A stretch of 64,000 bases of DNA from UBA8389 sp035719105 (GCA_035719105.1 DASTGN010000004.1:620001-684000), one strand, 5' to 3'; positions 17,178 to 25,924 are shown, numbered from the stretch's first letter. The notes: a model not told the origin generated them from the sequence alone. A program made the numbers and translations.

Positions 17178-17185
17178 CAAAATTA
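17178..17185 (-). promoter_or_regulatory. Promoter -7 box of the small lipoprotein gene
   Basis: TAATTTTG on the minus strand, a perfect TAnnTTTG match, about 46 nt before the ATG at 17131. Confidence 0.5.
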
Positions 17186-17362
17186 AGTATAATTTTCATT
17201 CTGTGTACTGAAAACTGTAAAAATTTATAAAAAACTTCACATTTTTCTTCAATTAGGGTCTAAAATGCATTTTTATGCCCCTTTTATAAGAAAAATTCAC
17301 CAGATTTTGTCCGAAAATCACTCCAAAGATAATCCTTTTTTTTTTAGCCGAGTCTTTATTTT

Positions 17363-17370
17363 TACCTTTG
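17363..17370 (+). promoter_or_regulatory. Promoter -7 box of mtaB
   Basis: TACCTTTG, a perfect TAnnTTTG match, 18 nt before the ATG at 17389. The TTG inside this box is in frame with mtaB and can be mistaken for a start codon. Confidence 0.6.
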
Positions 17371-17388
17371 CAGACGAAGAAAAAAATC

Positions 17389-18708
17389 ATGATCGATCAC
17401 CACGTTTTTGAATCCAAAAAAATCGTTTACCATAGTCTTGGATGCAAGTTGAATTTTGCTGAAACTTCCAGCCTTGGAAAAATCATGGAGGCTTCCGGAT
17501 ACGTTCGGATTCGTCCAGGCGAAAAACCAGATGTTTGTGTCATCAACACCTGTTCGGTTACCGAAACAGCCGATAAAAAAGACAGGCAAGCCATTCATAA
17601 GTTCGTACGGCAGTATCCGGATGCCTTCATGGTTGTAACCGGATGTTATGCTCAACTCAAGCCCGAAGAAATTGCCACGATGCCCGGTGTGGATTTGGTT
17701 TTAGGTTCCAATCAAAAATTTGACTTGCCAGCCCATTTGGAAACCCTGAAAAAAGGCAATGTCGCACGCGTGGATGTGAGCGAACACAAAGACATTCAGC
17801 GCTTTTTGCCATCTTGCTCAAGGGGAGACCGTACCCGCTACTTTCTCAAAGTGCAGGACGGTTGCGATTACTATTGCACTTATTGCACCATCCCCATAGC
17901 ACGCGGACGAAGCCGTAATCCTGATATCGCTTCGTTAGTACAGCAAGCGACCGAAGTAGCTGCAGAGGGTGGCAAGGAAATTGTTCTGACTGGCGTCAAT
18001 ATCGGCGACTTCGGCAAAAGCAACGGAGAGACTTTTTTGGAATTGATCAAAGCCCTGGACGAAGTGGAAGGTATCGAACGCTTCCGCATCTCGTCCATCG
18101 AGCCGAATTTGCTGACCAACGAGGTTATTCACTTTGTGGCCGGTTCCAAACGCTTTGCACCTCATTTTCACATTCCGCTCCAGGCAGGTGATGATGAATT
18201 GCTCAAACTCATGCACCGACGTTACGATACGGCTCTGTTTGCTTCGAAAATTGAAGCCATTCGTCGCGAAATACCGAATGCTTTTATTGGCGTTGATGTG
18301 ATAGTCGGTTCCCGAGGGGAAACGCCAGAACTATTCGAAAAGGCGTTTCGCTTCATTGAACAATTGGACGTTTCGCAACTCCACGTTTTCACGTATTCTG
18401 AGCGTCCAGGAACCAAGGCGCTGCAAATTGGGCATACGGTTTCCTCAGCTGATAAAAAAGCCCGTAGTGCTCGCCTTTTGCGCCTCTCAGACGAGAAGTG
18501 GCGGAACTTCTATCAACTTCAATCCGAAAAGGAAGCAACCGTCCTGTTTGAACATACCAAAACAGATGGAATGATGCACGGCTTCACCGAAAATTACATT
18601 CGTGTAGAAATTCCGTATGCTTCGGCATTGGTAAATTGCACTGTACGTGTGAAGCTGCAACATTTTAATGCTGATCGGACGGCATTGAAGGCTGATATCC
18701 TACTTTGA
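17389..18708 (+). CDS. mtaB: tRNA threonylcarbamoyladenosine methylthiotransferase MtaB
   Basis: Radical-SAM methylthiotransferase that converts t6A to ms2t6A at position 37 of ANN-decoding tRNAs. The protein is 439 residues. The N-terminal domain holds the first cluster cysteines at about 19 (SLGCKLN), 55 (NTCSVTE) and 86 (VTGCYAQ). The radical SAM cluster CxxxCxxC is at about 159-166 (GCDYYCTYC), followed by TIPIARGRSRN. A C-terminal TRAM-like region follows. The ATG at 17389 is preferred over an in-frame TTG at 17368 that lies inside the promoter -7 box. Confidence 0.94.
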   Translation: MIDHHVFESKKIVYHSLGCKLNFAETSSLGKIMEASGYVRIRPGEKPDVCVINTCSVTETADKKDRQAIHKFVRQYPDAFMVVTGCYAQLKPEEIATMPGVDLVLGSNQKFDLPAHLETLKKGNVARVDVSEHKDIQRFLPSCSRGDRTRYFLKVQDGCDYYCTYCTIPIARGRSRNPDIASLVQQATEVAAEGGKEIVLTGVNIGDFGKSNGETFLELIKALDEVEGIERFRISSIEPNLLTNEVIHFVAGSKRFAPHFHIPLQAGDDELLKLMHRRYDTALFASKIEAIRREIPNAFIGVDVIVGSRGETPELFEKAFRFIEQLDVSQLHVFTYSERPGTKALQIGHTVSSADKKARSARLLRLSDEKWRNFYQLQSEKEATVLFEHTKTDGMMHGFTENYIRVEIPYASALVNCTVRVKLQHFNADRTALKADILL

Positions 18709-18739
18709 CTTTTAACCCGGAAGCTGTATCTTTGATGAT

Positions 18740-19654
18740 ATGAAGAAGTTCTACACCACTCTGTTATATGGCATCTTGCGCATCTATGCCAGCTTGCCGA
18801 TGCCGGTTTTGTTTCTCCTTTCGGATCTGATTTTCTTTCCGGTGGTTTATCACATCGGGCGTTATCGCCGCAAAGTCGTTCGTAGAAATCTCGAAAACAG
18901 TTTCCCCGATTATTCTCCCACAGAATTGAAGCGCATCGAACGCCGCTTTTACCACCATTTCTGCGATAATTTTCAAGAAACGGTACGAGTGCTCGCCATG
19001 TCCGAAAAGGAAGCCGCCAAGCGCATGGTTTTCGTGAATCCTGAAGTGCTGACCAGTTTTGCTGAAAAGGGGCAAGGCGTGTTGCTCGTCCTTGGCCACT
19101 ACGGAAACTGGGAATATCAACCGTTTCTTTTTACGTACATGCTGGCTTCTGGCAATCAAGAGGGATTCAACGTCTATCGTCCGCTAAAAAATGTAGCATT
19201 TGATGAATTGATGAAGAAGATTCGCACCCACTTTGGGGGCTCCAACGTGACGAAGAACGAAACCTATCGAACCGTCGTGCGCTTACGTAAGAACGGGATT
19301 GCTGGTGTTTTTGGAATGGTCAGTGACCAATCGCCCTCCAGATCCAATCTGATTTACTGGACCAAATTTCTCAACCAAGATACCTCCATCCTGACTGGCC
19401 CCGAACGAATGGCCAAGCAGACCGGTTTTGCAGTCGTTTATTCGGATGTGAGCAAAACTGCTCGAGGCTGCTATCAATCGGAGTTCATGGTGATTTCTGA
19501 TACGCCGGCCGAAACGGCAGAATTTGAAATTACGGAACGATACGCCAGGCTGATGGAAAAAACAATTTTGAGAGATCCAGCTTTCTGGCTTTGGACTCAC
19601 AAGCGATGGAAACACAAACGTCCAGCAGTTCAACCTAATTCGGAACCAGCATGA
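18740..19654 (+). CDS. Lipid A biosynthesis acyltransferase (LpxL/HtrB family)
   Basis: Predicted inner-membrane acyltransferase of 304 residues that adds a secondary acyl chain to lipid A, or a related lysophospholipid acyltransferase. An N-terminal hydrophobic anchor (about residues 8-38) is followed by the catalytic HxxxxE motif in LGHYGNWE (His about 120, Glu about 125). The C-terminal part holds conserved Arg/Pro-containing segments (SDQSPSRSN). It ends in an ATGA overlap with a glycosyltransferase gene, so the two are coupled, consistent with envelope glycolipid synthesis. Confidence 0.88.
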   Translation: MKKFYTTLLYGILRIYASLPMPVLFLLSDLIFFPVVYHIGRYRRKVVRRNLENSFPDYSPTELKRIERRFYHHFCDNFQETVRVLAMSEKEAAKRMVFVNPEVLTSFAEKGQGVLLVLGHYGNWEYQPFLFTYMLASGNQEGFNVYRPLKNVAFDELMKKIRTHFGGSNVTKNETYRTVVRLRKNGIAGVFGMVSDQSPSRSNLIYWTKFLNQDTSILTGPERMAKQTGFAVVYSDVSKTARGCYQSEFMVISDTPAETAEFEITERYARLMEKTILRDPAFWLWTHKRWKHKRPAVQPNSEPA

Positions 19655-20676
19655 AGGTATCGGTCGTTATTTTAAACTGGAACGGTAAATCCTTGATGCA
19701 GGAATACTTACCCAACGTAGTCAAGCATACTTTGGGGCCTGAAGGAGTGGAACTTGTTGTCGCTGACAATGGTTCACAGGATGGCTCCCTGGAATTCCTG
19801 GCTGAAGTGTACCCTTCCATTCGACGGATCGAATTGGGTCATAATCACGGATTTGCCGAAGGCTACAATATGGCACTCGCACAAGTGGATGCCGAATACG
19901 TTGTTCTATTGAATTCTGACGTTGAAGTCACGGCGAATTGGCTGCCGGTTTTGATTGATTATATGGATCAAAATCCAGAAGTGGCTGCCTGCCAACCGAA
20001 AATACGATCGCTCAGAGAGCCTGAATACTTTGAACATGCCGGTGCTGCCGGCGGTTACATGGATTTTTTAGGTTATCCGTTTTGCAGAGGGCGACTACTC
20101 TCGGTGGTTGAAAAGGATTTCGGCCAATACGACCAGCCTGCCGATATTTTCTGGGCAACTGGAGCATGCTTGTGTATTCGAACAGAAGATTATCGGTCTG
20201 CAGGTGGGCTGGATGCTCGTTTCTTTGCCCATATGGAGGAAATTGACCTGTGTTGGAGGCTCCGAAGCAGAGGGAAGCGTATCGTTTGCTTGCCCGCCTG
20301 TACGGTCTTTCATTTGGGAGGTGCCACGTTAAGCAAGGAAAACCCGCACAAAACATTCCTCAACTTCCGCAACAACCTGTTGATGCTTTATAAAAACACC
20401 AGCGAACGTCGATTTTGCACGGTATTTATCTTTAGGCTAATGCTGGATTACCTGTCGGGTTTGGTCTTTCTTTTGACTGGCAAACCTCACGATGCATGGG
20501 CTGTTGTTCGTGCCCGATTCGCTTTTTGGAGCATGCGTCCGTTGTTTAATTTGCAACGAATGGAAAACAAAAAGCAAGCCACAGTCGACTCCATTCCTGA
20601 AGTTTTCCGTGGCAGCATTTTGTGGAATTATTATTTCGGTGGAAAGCGAAATTTCAGGGACCTGAACTGGAAATAA
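19651..20676 (+). CDS. Glycosyltransferase family 2
   Basis: A 341-residue GT-A fold transferase. The N-terminus VSVVILNWNGKS and the nucleotide-binding DNGSQDGS are typical, and the metal-binding DxD equivalent is in LLNSDVEV (about residue 90). The region FFAHMEEIDLCWRLRSRGKR is characteristic of rhamnosyltransferase-like GT2 enzymes. The C-terminal part has hydrophobic, membrane-associating stretches. It probably transfers a sugar to a lipid-linked or surface glycan; the substrate cannot be told. Its stop is 1 nt from the stop of the convergent arginine decarboxylase gene. Confidence 0.87.
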   Translation: MKVSVVILNWNGKSLMQEYLPNVVKHTLGPEGVELVVADNGSQDGSLEFLAEVYPSIRRIELGHNHGFAEGYNMALAQVDAEYVVLLNSDVEVTANWLPVLIDYMDQNPEVAACQPKIRSLREPEYFEHAGAAGGYMDFLGYPFCRGRLLSVVEKDFGQYDQPADIFWATGACLCIRTEDYRSAGGLDARFFAHMEEIDLCWRLRSRGKRIVCLPACTVFHLGGATLSKENPHKTFLNFRNNLLMLYKNTSERRFCTVFIFRLMLDYLSGLVFLLTGKPHDAWAVVRARFAFWSMRPLFNLQRMENKKQATVDSIPEVFRGSILWNYYFGGKRNFRDLNWK

Positions 20677-20677
20677 C

Positions 20678-22069
20678 TTAGTATCCCAATATTTTCATCA
20701 TGGATTTGTAACTCTGTTCCTTGGCGAACAGCTTGGTTACCCATTCTCCGTTTTCGTCCAGGTCGATGATGACCATTTTGGGTGCCGGTGTGAGGCAATG
20801 TTGAAGCCCACCATAACCGCTCAGCGATTCCTGATAGGCTCCGCAATGGAAGAAGCCAATGTATTGCTCGCGTTCTGGTACGATTTTGGGTAGGAACACG
20901 GCATTTGAATGCGCTTCTGAATTGTAGAAATCCTCGCTGTCGCAGGTTAATCCACCCAAGTGAACACGTTGGTATTCTGCATCCCAGTTGTTTACAGCCA
21001 GCTGGACGAAGCGCTGGTTGATGGCCCAGGTGTCCGGTAATGTCGTGATGAATGAGCTGTCGATCATGTTCCAAAGCTCGCGGTCGTTCTGTTGCTTTTG
21101 GTTGATGATGGAATAAAGCATGGCGCCGCTTTCACCCACAGTGAACGATCCGAACTCGGTGAAGATGTCCGGTTCCTTTACTTTATTCTGCACGCATATG
21201 TTCTTGATTTGCTGAATGATCTCTTCGGCCATGTACTCATAGTCGTACTCAAAGTCCAAATAAGTTTGGATGGGGAAGCCTCCACCGATGTTGATGCTGT
21301 CCAATTCGGGACAAATTTGTTTGAGTTCGCAGTATAGTTCCACGGCTTTGATCAATTCATTCCAGTAATAGGCGGTGTCTTTGATGCCGGTGTTAATGAA
21401 GAAGTGGAGCATCTTGAGTTCCACGTTTTCGTTTGGTTCAATCTTGTCCAGAAAATAGGGAATGATGTCGTTGTAACGGATGCCAAGTCTGGAGGTATAG
21501 AAGTCAAACTTCGGTTCTTCTTCAGATGCGATGCGGATGCCAATCTTGACTTTCTTCTCCAAATTGTTCAGCAATAAATCCAATTCGAATTTGTTGTCCA
21601 ATACTGGAATAGTGTTCTCAAACCCATTGTTGATGAGCATTTGAATGTTCTCAATATATTGTGGGCGTTTGAATCCGTTGCAGATGACGTACTTGTCCTT
21701 GTTGATCATTCCGGCTTCGAACAAGGATTCAATCAGGTTGATGTCGAAGGCCGAAGAGGTTTCGATATGGACGTTGTGTTTGAGTACTTCTTCCATGATA
21801 AAGGAGAAGTGTGAGCTCTTGGTGCAGTAGCAATAATGGTAATCGCCTTCGTAATCGGCCTTGGCCATGGCGACATTGAACATCTTGCGAGCACGTTGAA
21901 TGTTCTGCGCAATCTTAGGTAAGTAAAAGATTCTCAAGGGTGTTCCATACTGTTTGATGACATCCATCAAAGGAATGTTGAACCATTGCAGCTCATTTTC
22001 AACCACATTAAACTCCTCATTGGGGAACTCGAAGGATTGTTCAATCAGGTGAATATACTTATTCTTCAT
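20678..22069 (-). CDS. Arginine decarboxylase, short Bacteroidota type
   Basis: PLP-dependent fold III (alanine racemase-like) decarboxylase of 463 residues. It resembles the roughly 460-residue enzymes annotated as arginine decarboxylase in Flavobacteriia, which are shorter than the 630-residue SpeA. The PLP lysine is probably in YCTKSSHF, glycine-rich phosphate binding is in NIGGGFP, and the second active-site part is around GGLTCDSEDFYN. It should feed agmatine/putrescine synthesis. No other polyamine gene is nearby. The substrate is inferred from family resemblance; a diaminopimelate or ornithine substrate cannot be excluded. A structured leader precedes it. Confidence 0.82.
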   Translation of the reverse strand: MKNKYIHLIEQSFEFPNEEFNVVENELQWFNIPLMDVIKQYGTPLRIFYLPKIAQNIQRARKMFNVAMAKADYEGDYHYCYCTKSSHFSFIMEEVLKHNVHIETSSAFDINLIESLFEAGMINKDKYVICNGFKRPQYIENIQMLINNGFENTIPVLDNKFELDLLLNNLEKKVKIGIRIASEEEPKFDFYTSRLGIRYNDIIPYFLDKIEPNENVELKMLHFFINTGIKDTAYYWNELIKAVELYCELKQICPELDSINIGGGFPIQTYLDFEYDYEYMAEEIIQQIKNICVQNKVKEPDIFTEFGSFTVGESGAMLYSIINQKQQNDRELWNMIDSSFITTLPDTWAINQRFVQLAVNNWDAEYQRVHLGGLTCDSEDFYNSEAHSNAVFLPKIVPEREQYIGFFHCGAYQESLSGYGGLQHCLTPAPKMVIIDLDENGEWVTKLFAKEQSYKSMMKILGY

Positions 22070-22093
22070 CGTCTTGACGTTTTGAAAAAGTTT

Positions 22094-22145
22094 AATCCGA
22101 ATTACGCGGATTTAATATATTTCATTAATCCATCTCACCCGGATT
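22094..22145 (-). promoter_or_regulatory. Attenuator-like leader of the arginine decarboxylase gene
   Basis: In transcript order four complementary segments alternate: 1 AATCC (22145-22141), 2 GGATTAAT (22131-22124), 3 ATTAAATCC (22116-22108), 4 CGGATT (22099-22094). Segments 1:2 and 3:4 can pair, or 2:3 instead. The 3:4 hairpin is followed after four bases by five T residues, so it could terminate. A seven-codon frame (start 22125, stop 22102-22104) spans segments 2-3. The stems are short (5-8 bp). The regulatory role is inferred. Confidence 0.4.
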
Positions 22146-22171
22146 GTTAAAAACGGATGCGAAAAGGACGA

Positions 22172-22179
22172 CAAAAGTA
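22172..22179 (-). promoter_or_regulatory. Promoter -7 box of the arginine decarboxylase gene
   Basis: TACTTTTG on the minus strand, a perfect TAnnTTTG match. It predicts a leader of about 95 nt before the ATG at 22069, long enough for the folded elements described at 22094-22145. Confidence 0.55.
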
Positions 22180-22222
22180 CATAAACTTTTGAAGGATTAC
22201 CCAGTTCGATACAAAAAATACG

Positions 22223-22573
22223 TTAACGGGTTAAAATAATGCTGACGCTTTCCAATTGCCCGTGGAGGGGTGGGTTTTGTTTAGTTAGCTTTAATTCAAT
22301 GAGTTGCATTTCAGCGAATGTGCTTTTTAGGCGTTGGCAGATGTTTTCGGCAAGATGTTCAATGAGGTTGCAATTGTTTTTCATCTCTTCTTGTATTTCG
22401 TGAAAGACGGATGCATAATTGATGGTGTCTTCAATTTGATCTGATTTGCACGCTTTTGTGAAATCCGCGCCAATTTTTAAGTCGATGAAATAGGTGTTCC
22501 CGATTTTCTTTTCTTGTTCAAAAACGCCATGATAGGCATGAAACTGCATATGGTTTAGTTGGAGAAAGTCCAT
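22223..22573 (-). CDS. folB: Dihydroneopterin aldolase
   Basis: Cytoplasmic folate-pathway enzyme that cleaves 7,8-dihydroneopterin to 6-hydroxymethyl-dihydropterin and glycolaldehyde. The protein is 116 residues. Family features are the start LQLNHMQFHAYHGVFEQEKK (conserved Tyr-His-Gly and Glu), INYASVFHEI, and LIEHLAENICQRL with the catalytic Lys later in ELKLTKQNPP. An upstream in-frame TTG at 22597 lies inside the -7 box TACATTTG, so the ATG at 22573 is the start. It is divergent from the bactofilin gene. Confidence 0.92.
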   Translation of the reverse strand: MDFLQLNHMQFHAYHGVFEQEKKIGNTYFIDLKIGADFTKACKSDQIEDTINYASVFHEIQEEMKNNCNLIEHLAENICQRLKSTFAEMQLIELKLTKQNPPLHGQLESVSIILTR

Positions 22574-22594
22574 GTGGTGAATGTTTTGTTGATG

Positions 22595-22602
22595 CAAATG
22601 TA
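22595..22602 (-). promoter_or_regulatory. Promoter -7 box of folB
   Basis: TACATTTG on the minus strand, a perfect TAnnTTTG match 21 nt before the folB ATG. It abuts the -33 element of the divergent bactofilin promoter. Confidence 0.6.
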
Positions 22603-22603
22603 C

Positions 22604-22633
22604 TTTGTTCTTTCAATATAAATTGTAATTTTG
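22604..22633 (+). promoter_or_regulatory. Promoter of the bactofilin gene
   Basis: A -33 TTTG at 22604-22607 and a perfect -7 TAATTTTG at 22626-22633, 18 nt apart. The ATG follows 19 nt later. Confidence 0.6.
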
Positions 22634-22652
22634 CCCCACAAATCAATCAATC

Positions 22653-23000
22653 ATGGCTAAAGAAGTTTCTAATGCGCCGGTTACGGTATATAGCATTCTT
22701 GCCCCAGGTGCAAAAATTAAAGGTGACATCAGCTCCGACACCGATCTGAGATTGGATGGGCTGATGGAAGGCAACATTGTCAGTGAAGGTAAAGTCATTT
22801 TGGGGCCAAGTGCTTCTTTGACAGGAAACATCACGTGCGCGAATGCCGAAATTTCTGGAATTGTTAAAGGCAATGTTGTTGCTCCGGATCAATTGTCGTT
22901 AAAAGCTCAAAGTCGCATTGATGGCTCTATTACCACCACCACCCTCATTATTGAATCAGGTGCTGCTCTGAACGGAGTGTGTAAAATGCCTGAGGCTTAA
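22653..23000 (+). CDS. Bactofilin (polymer-forming cytoskeletal protein)
   Basis: A 115-residue bactofilin: a right-handed beta-helix protein that self-assembles into filaments involved in cell shape or in positioning envelope enzymes. The repeat pattern is visible as short Gly/Ile steps: KIKGDISSDTDLRLDGLMEG, IVSEGKVILGPSASLTG, EISGIVKGNVVAPDQLSL. Flexible ends flank the core, as usual. It is a single-gene unit with its own promoter and a strong terminator. Confidence 0.93.
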   Translation: MAKEVSNAPVTVYSILAPGAKIKGDISSDTDLRLDGLMEGNIVSEGKVILGPSASLTGNITCANAEISGIVKGNVVAPDQLSLKAQSRIDGSITTTTLIIESGAALNGVCKMPEA

Positions 23001-23016
23001 ATAAATAAACCGATTT

Positions 23017-23057
23017 AAAATAAAGAAAGCGACTTTTTAAGTCGCTTTCTTTATTTT
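23017..23057. terminator. Bidirectional terminator between bactofilin gene and nrdJ
   Basis: A near-perfect inverted repeat: AAATAAAGAAAGCGACTT and AAGTCGCTTTCTTTATTT around a short loop, A-rich on one side and T-rich on the other, so it can act in both directions. nrdJ ends 14 nt beyond. Confidence 0.93.
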
Positions 23058-23070
23058 ACGGATGCAGTAA

Positions 23071-25620
23071 TCAACCGCATTTGGAGTGGCCACAATTAGT
23101 ACAATGCAAACATCCTTCCTGAAAGACTAAGGTTTCATGTTTGCACTCTGGACAAACCTGCCCTTTGGCGTCACCATCCGGCATGTACTTTTTCAGAGCC
23201 CTTTCAACCCCGTTTTTCCATGTGTTGATGGATTCACTGTCCAGTTCCAGTCCACCAACCAACTTAAGTACCTGATCGATGGGCATGCCGTAACGTAATA
23301 CCCCTGAAATCAATTTGGCATAGTTCCAGAATTCGCTGTTAAACATTTCCGACAAGCCTTCGACGGTGGTTTTGTAACCCTTTTTGTTGGAAAATTGGAA
23401 GTCGTAACGTTTTTGACCGAAGTCGTCCACGTTTTTGATGATTTTCCCGTTGGTGACATTCTTGGGAAGCATGATGCCTTCGTCATCGTCCTGAATACCA
23501 GTGAAAATTTCGTATGGGCGTCCATTGAGCAAACCAATGAATGCAATCCATTTTTCCTTGTTGTTTTGGAAACGGACCACTTCGGCAAGTAGCTCTCTGG
23601 GACGTTTGGGCGAAACTTCGGGGAAGCAGATCAGCTTTTTGTCAGCTTCTTTTTCTTCTTTTTTAGCAGGAGTGTTGGCTACCAAAACGCCGGAACGGGA
23701 TCCGTCACGGTATACGGTGCATCCTTTGCATCCCACTTTCCATGCTTCCATATAGAGCTGACCAACGAGTTCTTCGCTGACATCCGATGGTAAATTGATG
23801 GTCACACTGATGGAGTGGTCTACCCATTTTTGGATTCTGCCTTGCATCTTGACTTTATGCATCCAGTCCACATCGTTGGAGCAAGCTTTATAATATGGTG
23901 ATTTCTGAAGCAGCTCTTCTTGTTCTTCGGCGGTATAAATCTTTGCAGTAGGATAGCCATTGGCTTCCATCCAGGTTACGAATTTGTGATGGAACACCAC
24001 GTATTCTTCCCAACTGTCGTTGTTTTCATCCTGAAAGATAGTCTTGTTGGAATCCTTGTCGTTCGGATTGATTTTTCGGCGGCGTTTGTAGATGACCATG
24101 AACGCGGGTTCGATACCCGAAGTGGTTTGAGTCATCAAACTGGTGGTGCCGGTAGGAGCAACCGTCAAGCAAGCAATGTTGCGACGCCCGTACTTCAACA
24201 TGACTTCTTTTAAAGTAGGGTCAGCGTTGAACAGGCGATTGATGAAGGGATTGTTGGTTTCACGAGCGGCGTCAAACACTTCGAACGCGCCACGATCCTT
24301 AGCCATCATGGCAGAAGAACGATACGCTTCGATAGCTAATTTCTTGTGTACTTCTTCTGAAAAGTCGGAAGCTTCTTCCGTGCCATAACGCAAATTCAGG
24401 GCGGCCAGCATGTCGCCTTCAGCTGTCGTACCTACACCGGTGCGACGACCTTGAGCAGTCTTCTTTTTGATTTTCAACCAAAGGTCTGTTTCAGTTCGTT
24501 TGATGTCAGCGCCTTCGGGGTCGTTGTTGATTTTTTCCAGAATGCTGTCGATCTTTTCCATTTCCAGGTCGATGATGTCGTCCATAATGCGTTGAGCAAT
24601 GGCTACATGCTTGGAAAACAGGTCGAAATCAAAACTTGCTTCCGCAGTAAAGGGTTTGTTTACATAGGAATATAGGTTGATGGCTAACAAACGGCAGCTA
24701 TCGTAGGGGCAAAGTGGAATTTCACCGCAAGGGTTGGTGGAAACGGTTCTAAAGCCGAGGTCGGCGTAACAATCGGGCACGGATTCGCGCAAAATGGTGT
24801 CCCAAAAAAGAACTCCGGGTTCAGCCGACTGCCAAGCATTGTGAACGATTTTCTTCCAAAGGGCAGTAGCGTCTGTTTGCTTCACAAAGGAAGGATTGTC
24901 GCTGTAAACTGGGTATTGCTGTTGGTAGGGCGTTCCGTCGGCCACCGATTCCATGAATTTGTCGGTGATTTTCACAGAAACATTGGCTCCAGTGACTTTT
25001 CCTTCGGTCATCTTGGCGTCAATAAACGATTCTGAATCAGGGTGTTGAATGGAAACACTGAGCATCAGGGCGCCACGACGACCGTCCTGAGCTACTTCGC
25101 GGGTGGAATTAGAATAACGCTCCATAAACGGAACAATCCCGGTGGAGGTGAGTGCTGAATTCTTTACGGGAGTACCTTTCGGCCGGATGTGGGAAAGGTC
25201 ATGACCAACGCCTCCGCGGCGTTTCATTAGTTGAACTTGCTCTTCGTCGATCTTGATAACGGCGCCGTAAGAATCGGCAGGACCGTCTACTCCGATGACA
25301 AAGCAGTTGGAAAGGGAGCCGATCTGGAAATTGTTGCCGATTCCTGTCATTGGGCTACCTTGAGGTACGATGTACTTGAAATGATCGAATAGATCGAAAA
25401 GTTCTTTTTCTGAAATAGGGTTGGGGTACCTTTTTTCAATTCGGGCAACTTCCGATGCCAGCCTTTGATGCATGTCGCTTGGGTTTAGTTCATACAAATT
25501 GCCGAAGGAATCCTTCAAGGCATATTTGTTGACCCAAACTCTGGCTGCCAGTTCATCACCTTGGAAATACTCCAAGGATGACTGGAAGGCTTCGTCGTGT
25601 GTGTAAGTCTTCTGTTCCAC
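23071..25620 (-). CDS. nrdJ: Vitamin B12-dependent ribonucleotide reductase (class II)
   Basis: Adenosylcobalamin-dependent enzyme that makes deoxyribonucleotides without needing oxygen. The protein is 849 residues. The active-site signature NPCGEIPLCPYDSCRL is present at about residues 300-315, and the radical-chain region around APTGTTSLMTQTTSGIEPAF is clear. After the barrel come a TSCPD-type region and a C-terminal zinc ribbon (CPECKHE, then CLHCTNCGHSKC), both known in this family. No cobalamin riboswitch is seen upstream. It lies next to a nitroreductase gene and dnaA. Confidence 0.95.
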   Translation of the reverse strand: MEQKTYTHDEAFQSSLEYFQGDELAARVWVNKYALKDSFGNLYELNPSDMHQRLASEVARIEKRYPNPISEKELFDLFDHFKYIVPQGSPMTGIGNNFQIGSLSNCFVIGVDGPADSYGAVIKIDEEQVQLMKRRGGVGHDLSHIRPKGTPVKNSALTSTGIVPFMERYSNSTREVAQDGRRGALMLSVSIQHPDSESFIDAKMTEGKVTGANVSVKITDKFMESVADGTPYQQQYPVYSDNPSFVKQTDATALWKKIVHNAWQSAEPGVLFWDTILRESVPDCYADLGFRTVSTNPCGEIPLCPYDSCRLLAINLYSYVNKPFTAEASFDFDLFSKHVAIAQRIMDDIIDLEMEKIDSILEKINNDPEGADIKRTETDLWLKIKKKTAQGRRTGVGTTAEGDMLAALNLRYGTEEASDFSEEVHKKLAIEAYRSSAMMAKDRGAFEVFDAARETNNPFINRLFNADPTLKEVMLKYGRRNIACLTVAPTGTTSLMTQTTSGIEPAFMVIYKRRRKINPNDKDSNKTIFQDENNDSWEEYVVFHHKFVTWMEANGYPTAKIYTAEEQEELLQKSPYYKACSNDVDWMHKVKMQGRIQKWVDHSISVTINLPSDVSEELVGQLYMEAWKVGCKGCTVYRDGSRSGVLVANTPAKKEEKEADKKLICFPEVSPKRPRELLAEVVRFQNNKEKWIAFIGLLNGRPYEIFTGIQDDDEGIMLPKNVTNGKIIKNVDDFGQKRYDFQFSNKKGYKTTVEGLSEMFNSEFWNYAKLISGVLRYGMPIDQVLKLVGGLELDSESINTWKNGVERALKKYMPDGDAKGQVCPECKHETLVFQEGCLHCTNCGHSKCG

Positions 25621-25686
25621 TTGTGTTGATTTAGAAAAGTTTAATCTTTAAAGAGTGCGTGTGTTTTTCACAATATTTTAGACTTA

Positions 25687-25718
25687 CAATTTTAGTTTGA
25701 ATAAACGACTTGACAAAA
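25687..25718 (-). promoter_or_regulatory. Candidate nrdJ promoter
   Basis: On the minus strand a -33 TTTTG (25718-25714) and a -7 TAAAATTG (25694-25687, one mismatch), 19 nt apart. The rest of the 340-bp AT-rich gap 25621-25960 shows no gene and no riboswitch fold; apart from this promoter it holds the nitroreductase -7 box. Confidence 0.45.
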
Positions 25719-25916
25719 TGTTTAGCCAGTTTTGTTTTGAAAAAAATAAAGTTTTCCGAAAATAATTTTATATATCAGAATATCAGGCATATACAGAAAA
25801 TGAATGTTTCAAAAGTTTTCCAATTTGAAAATTTGCATAAATAATGAATATTTAAAAATTATAAGGGATTTGAAAATAAAAAAGGAGCTACCGGCATGGT
25901 TTTTAGAAAGATTGGC

Positions 25917-25924
25917 TACTTTTG
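25917..25924 (+). promoter_or_regulatory. Promoter -7 box of the nitroreductase gene
   Basis: TACTTTTG, a perfect TAnnTTTG match, 36 nt before the ATG at 25961. Its terminal TTG is in frame with the gene and could be miscalled as a start at 25922. Confidence 0.55.
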
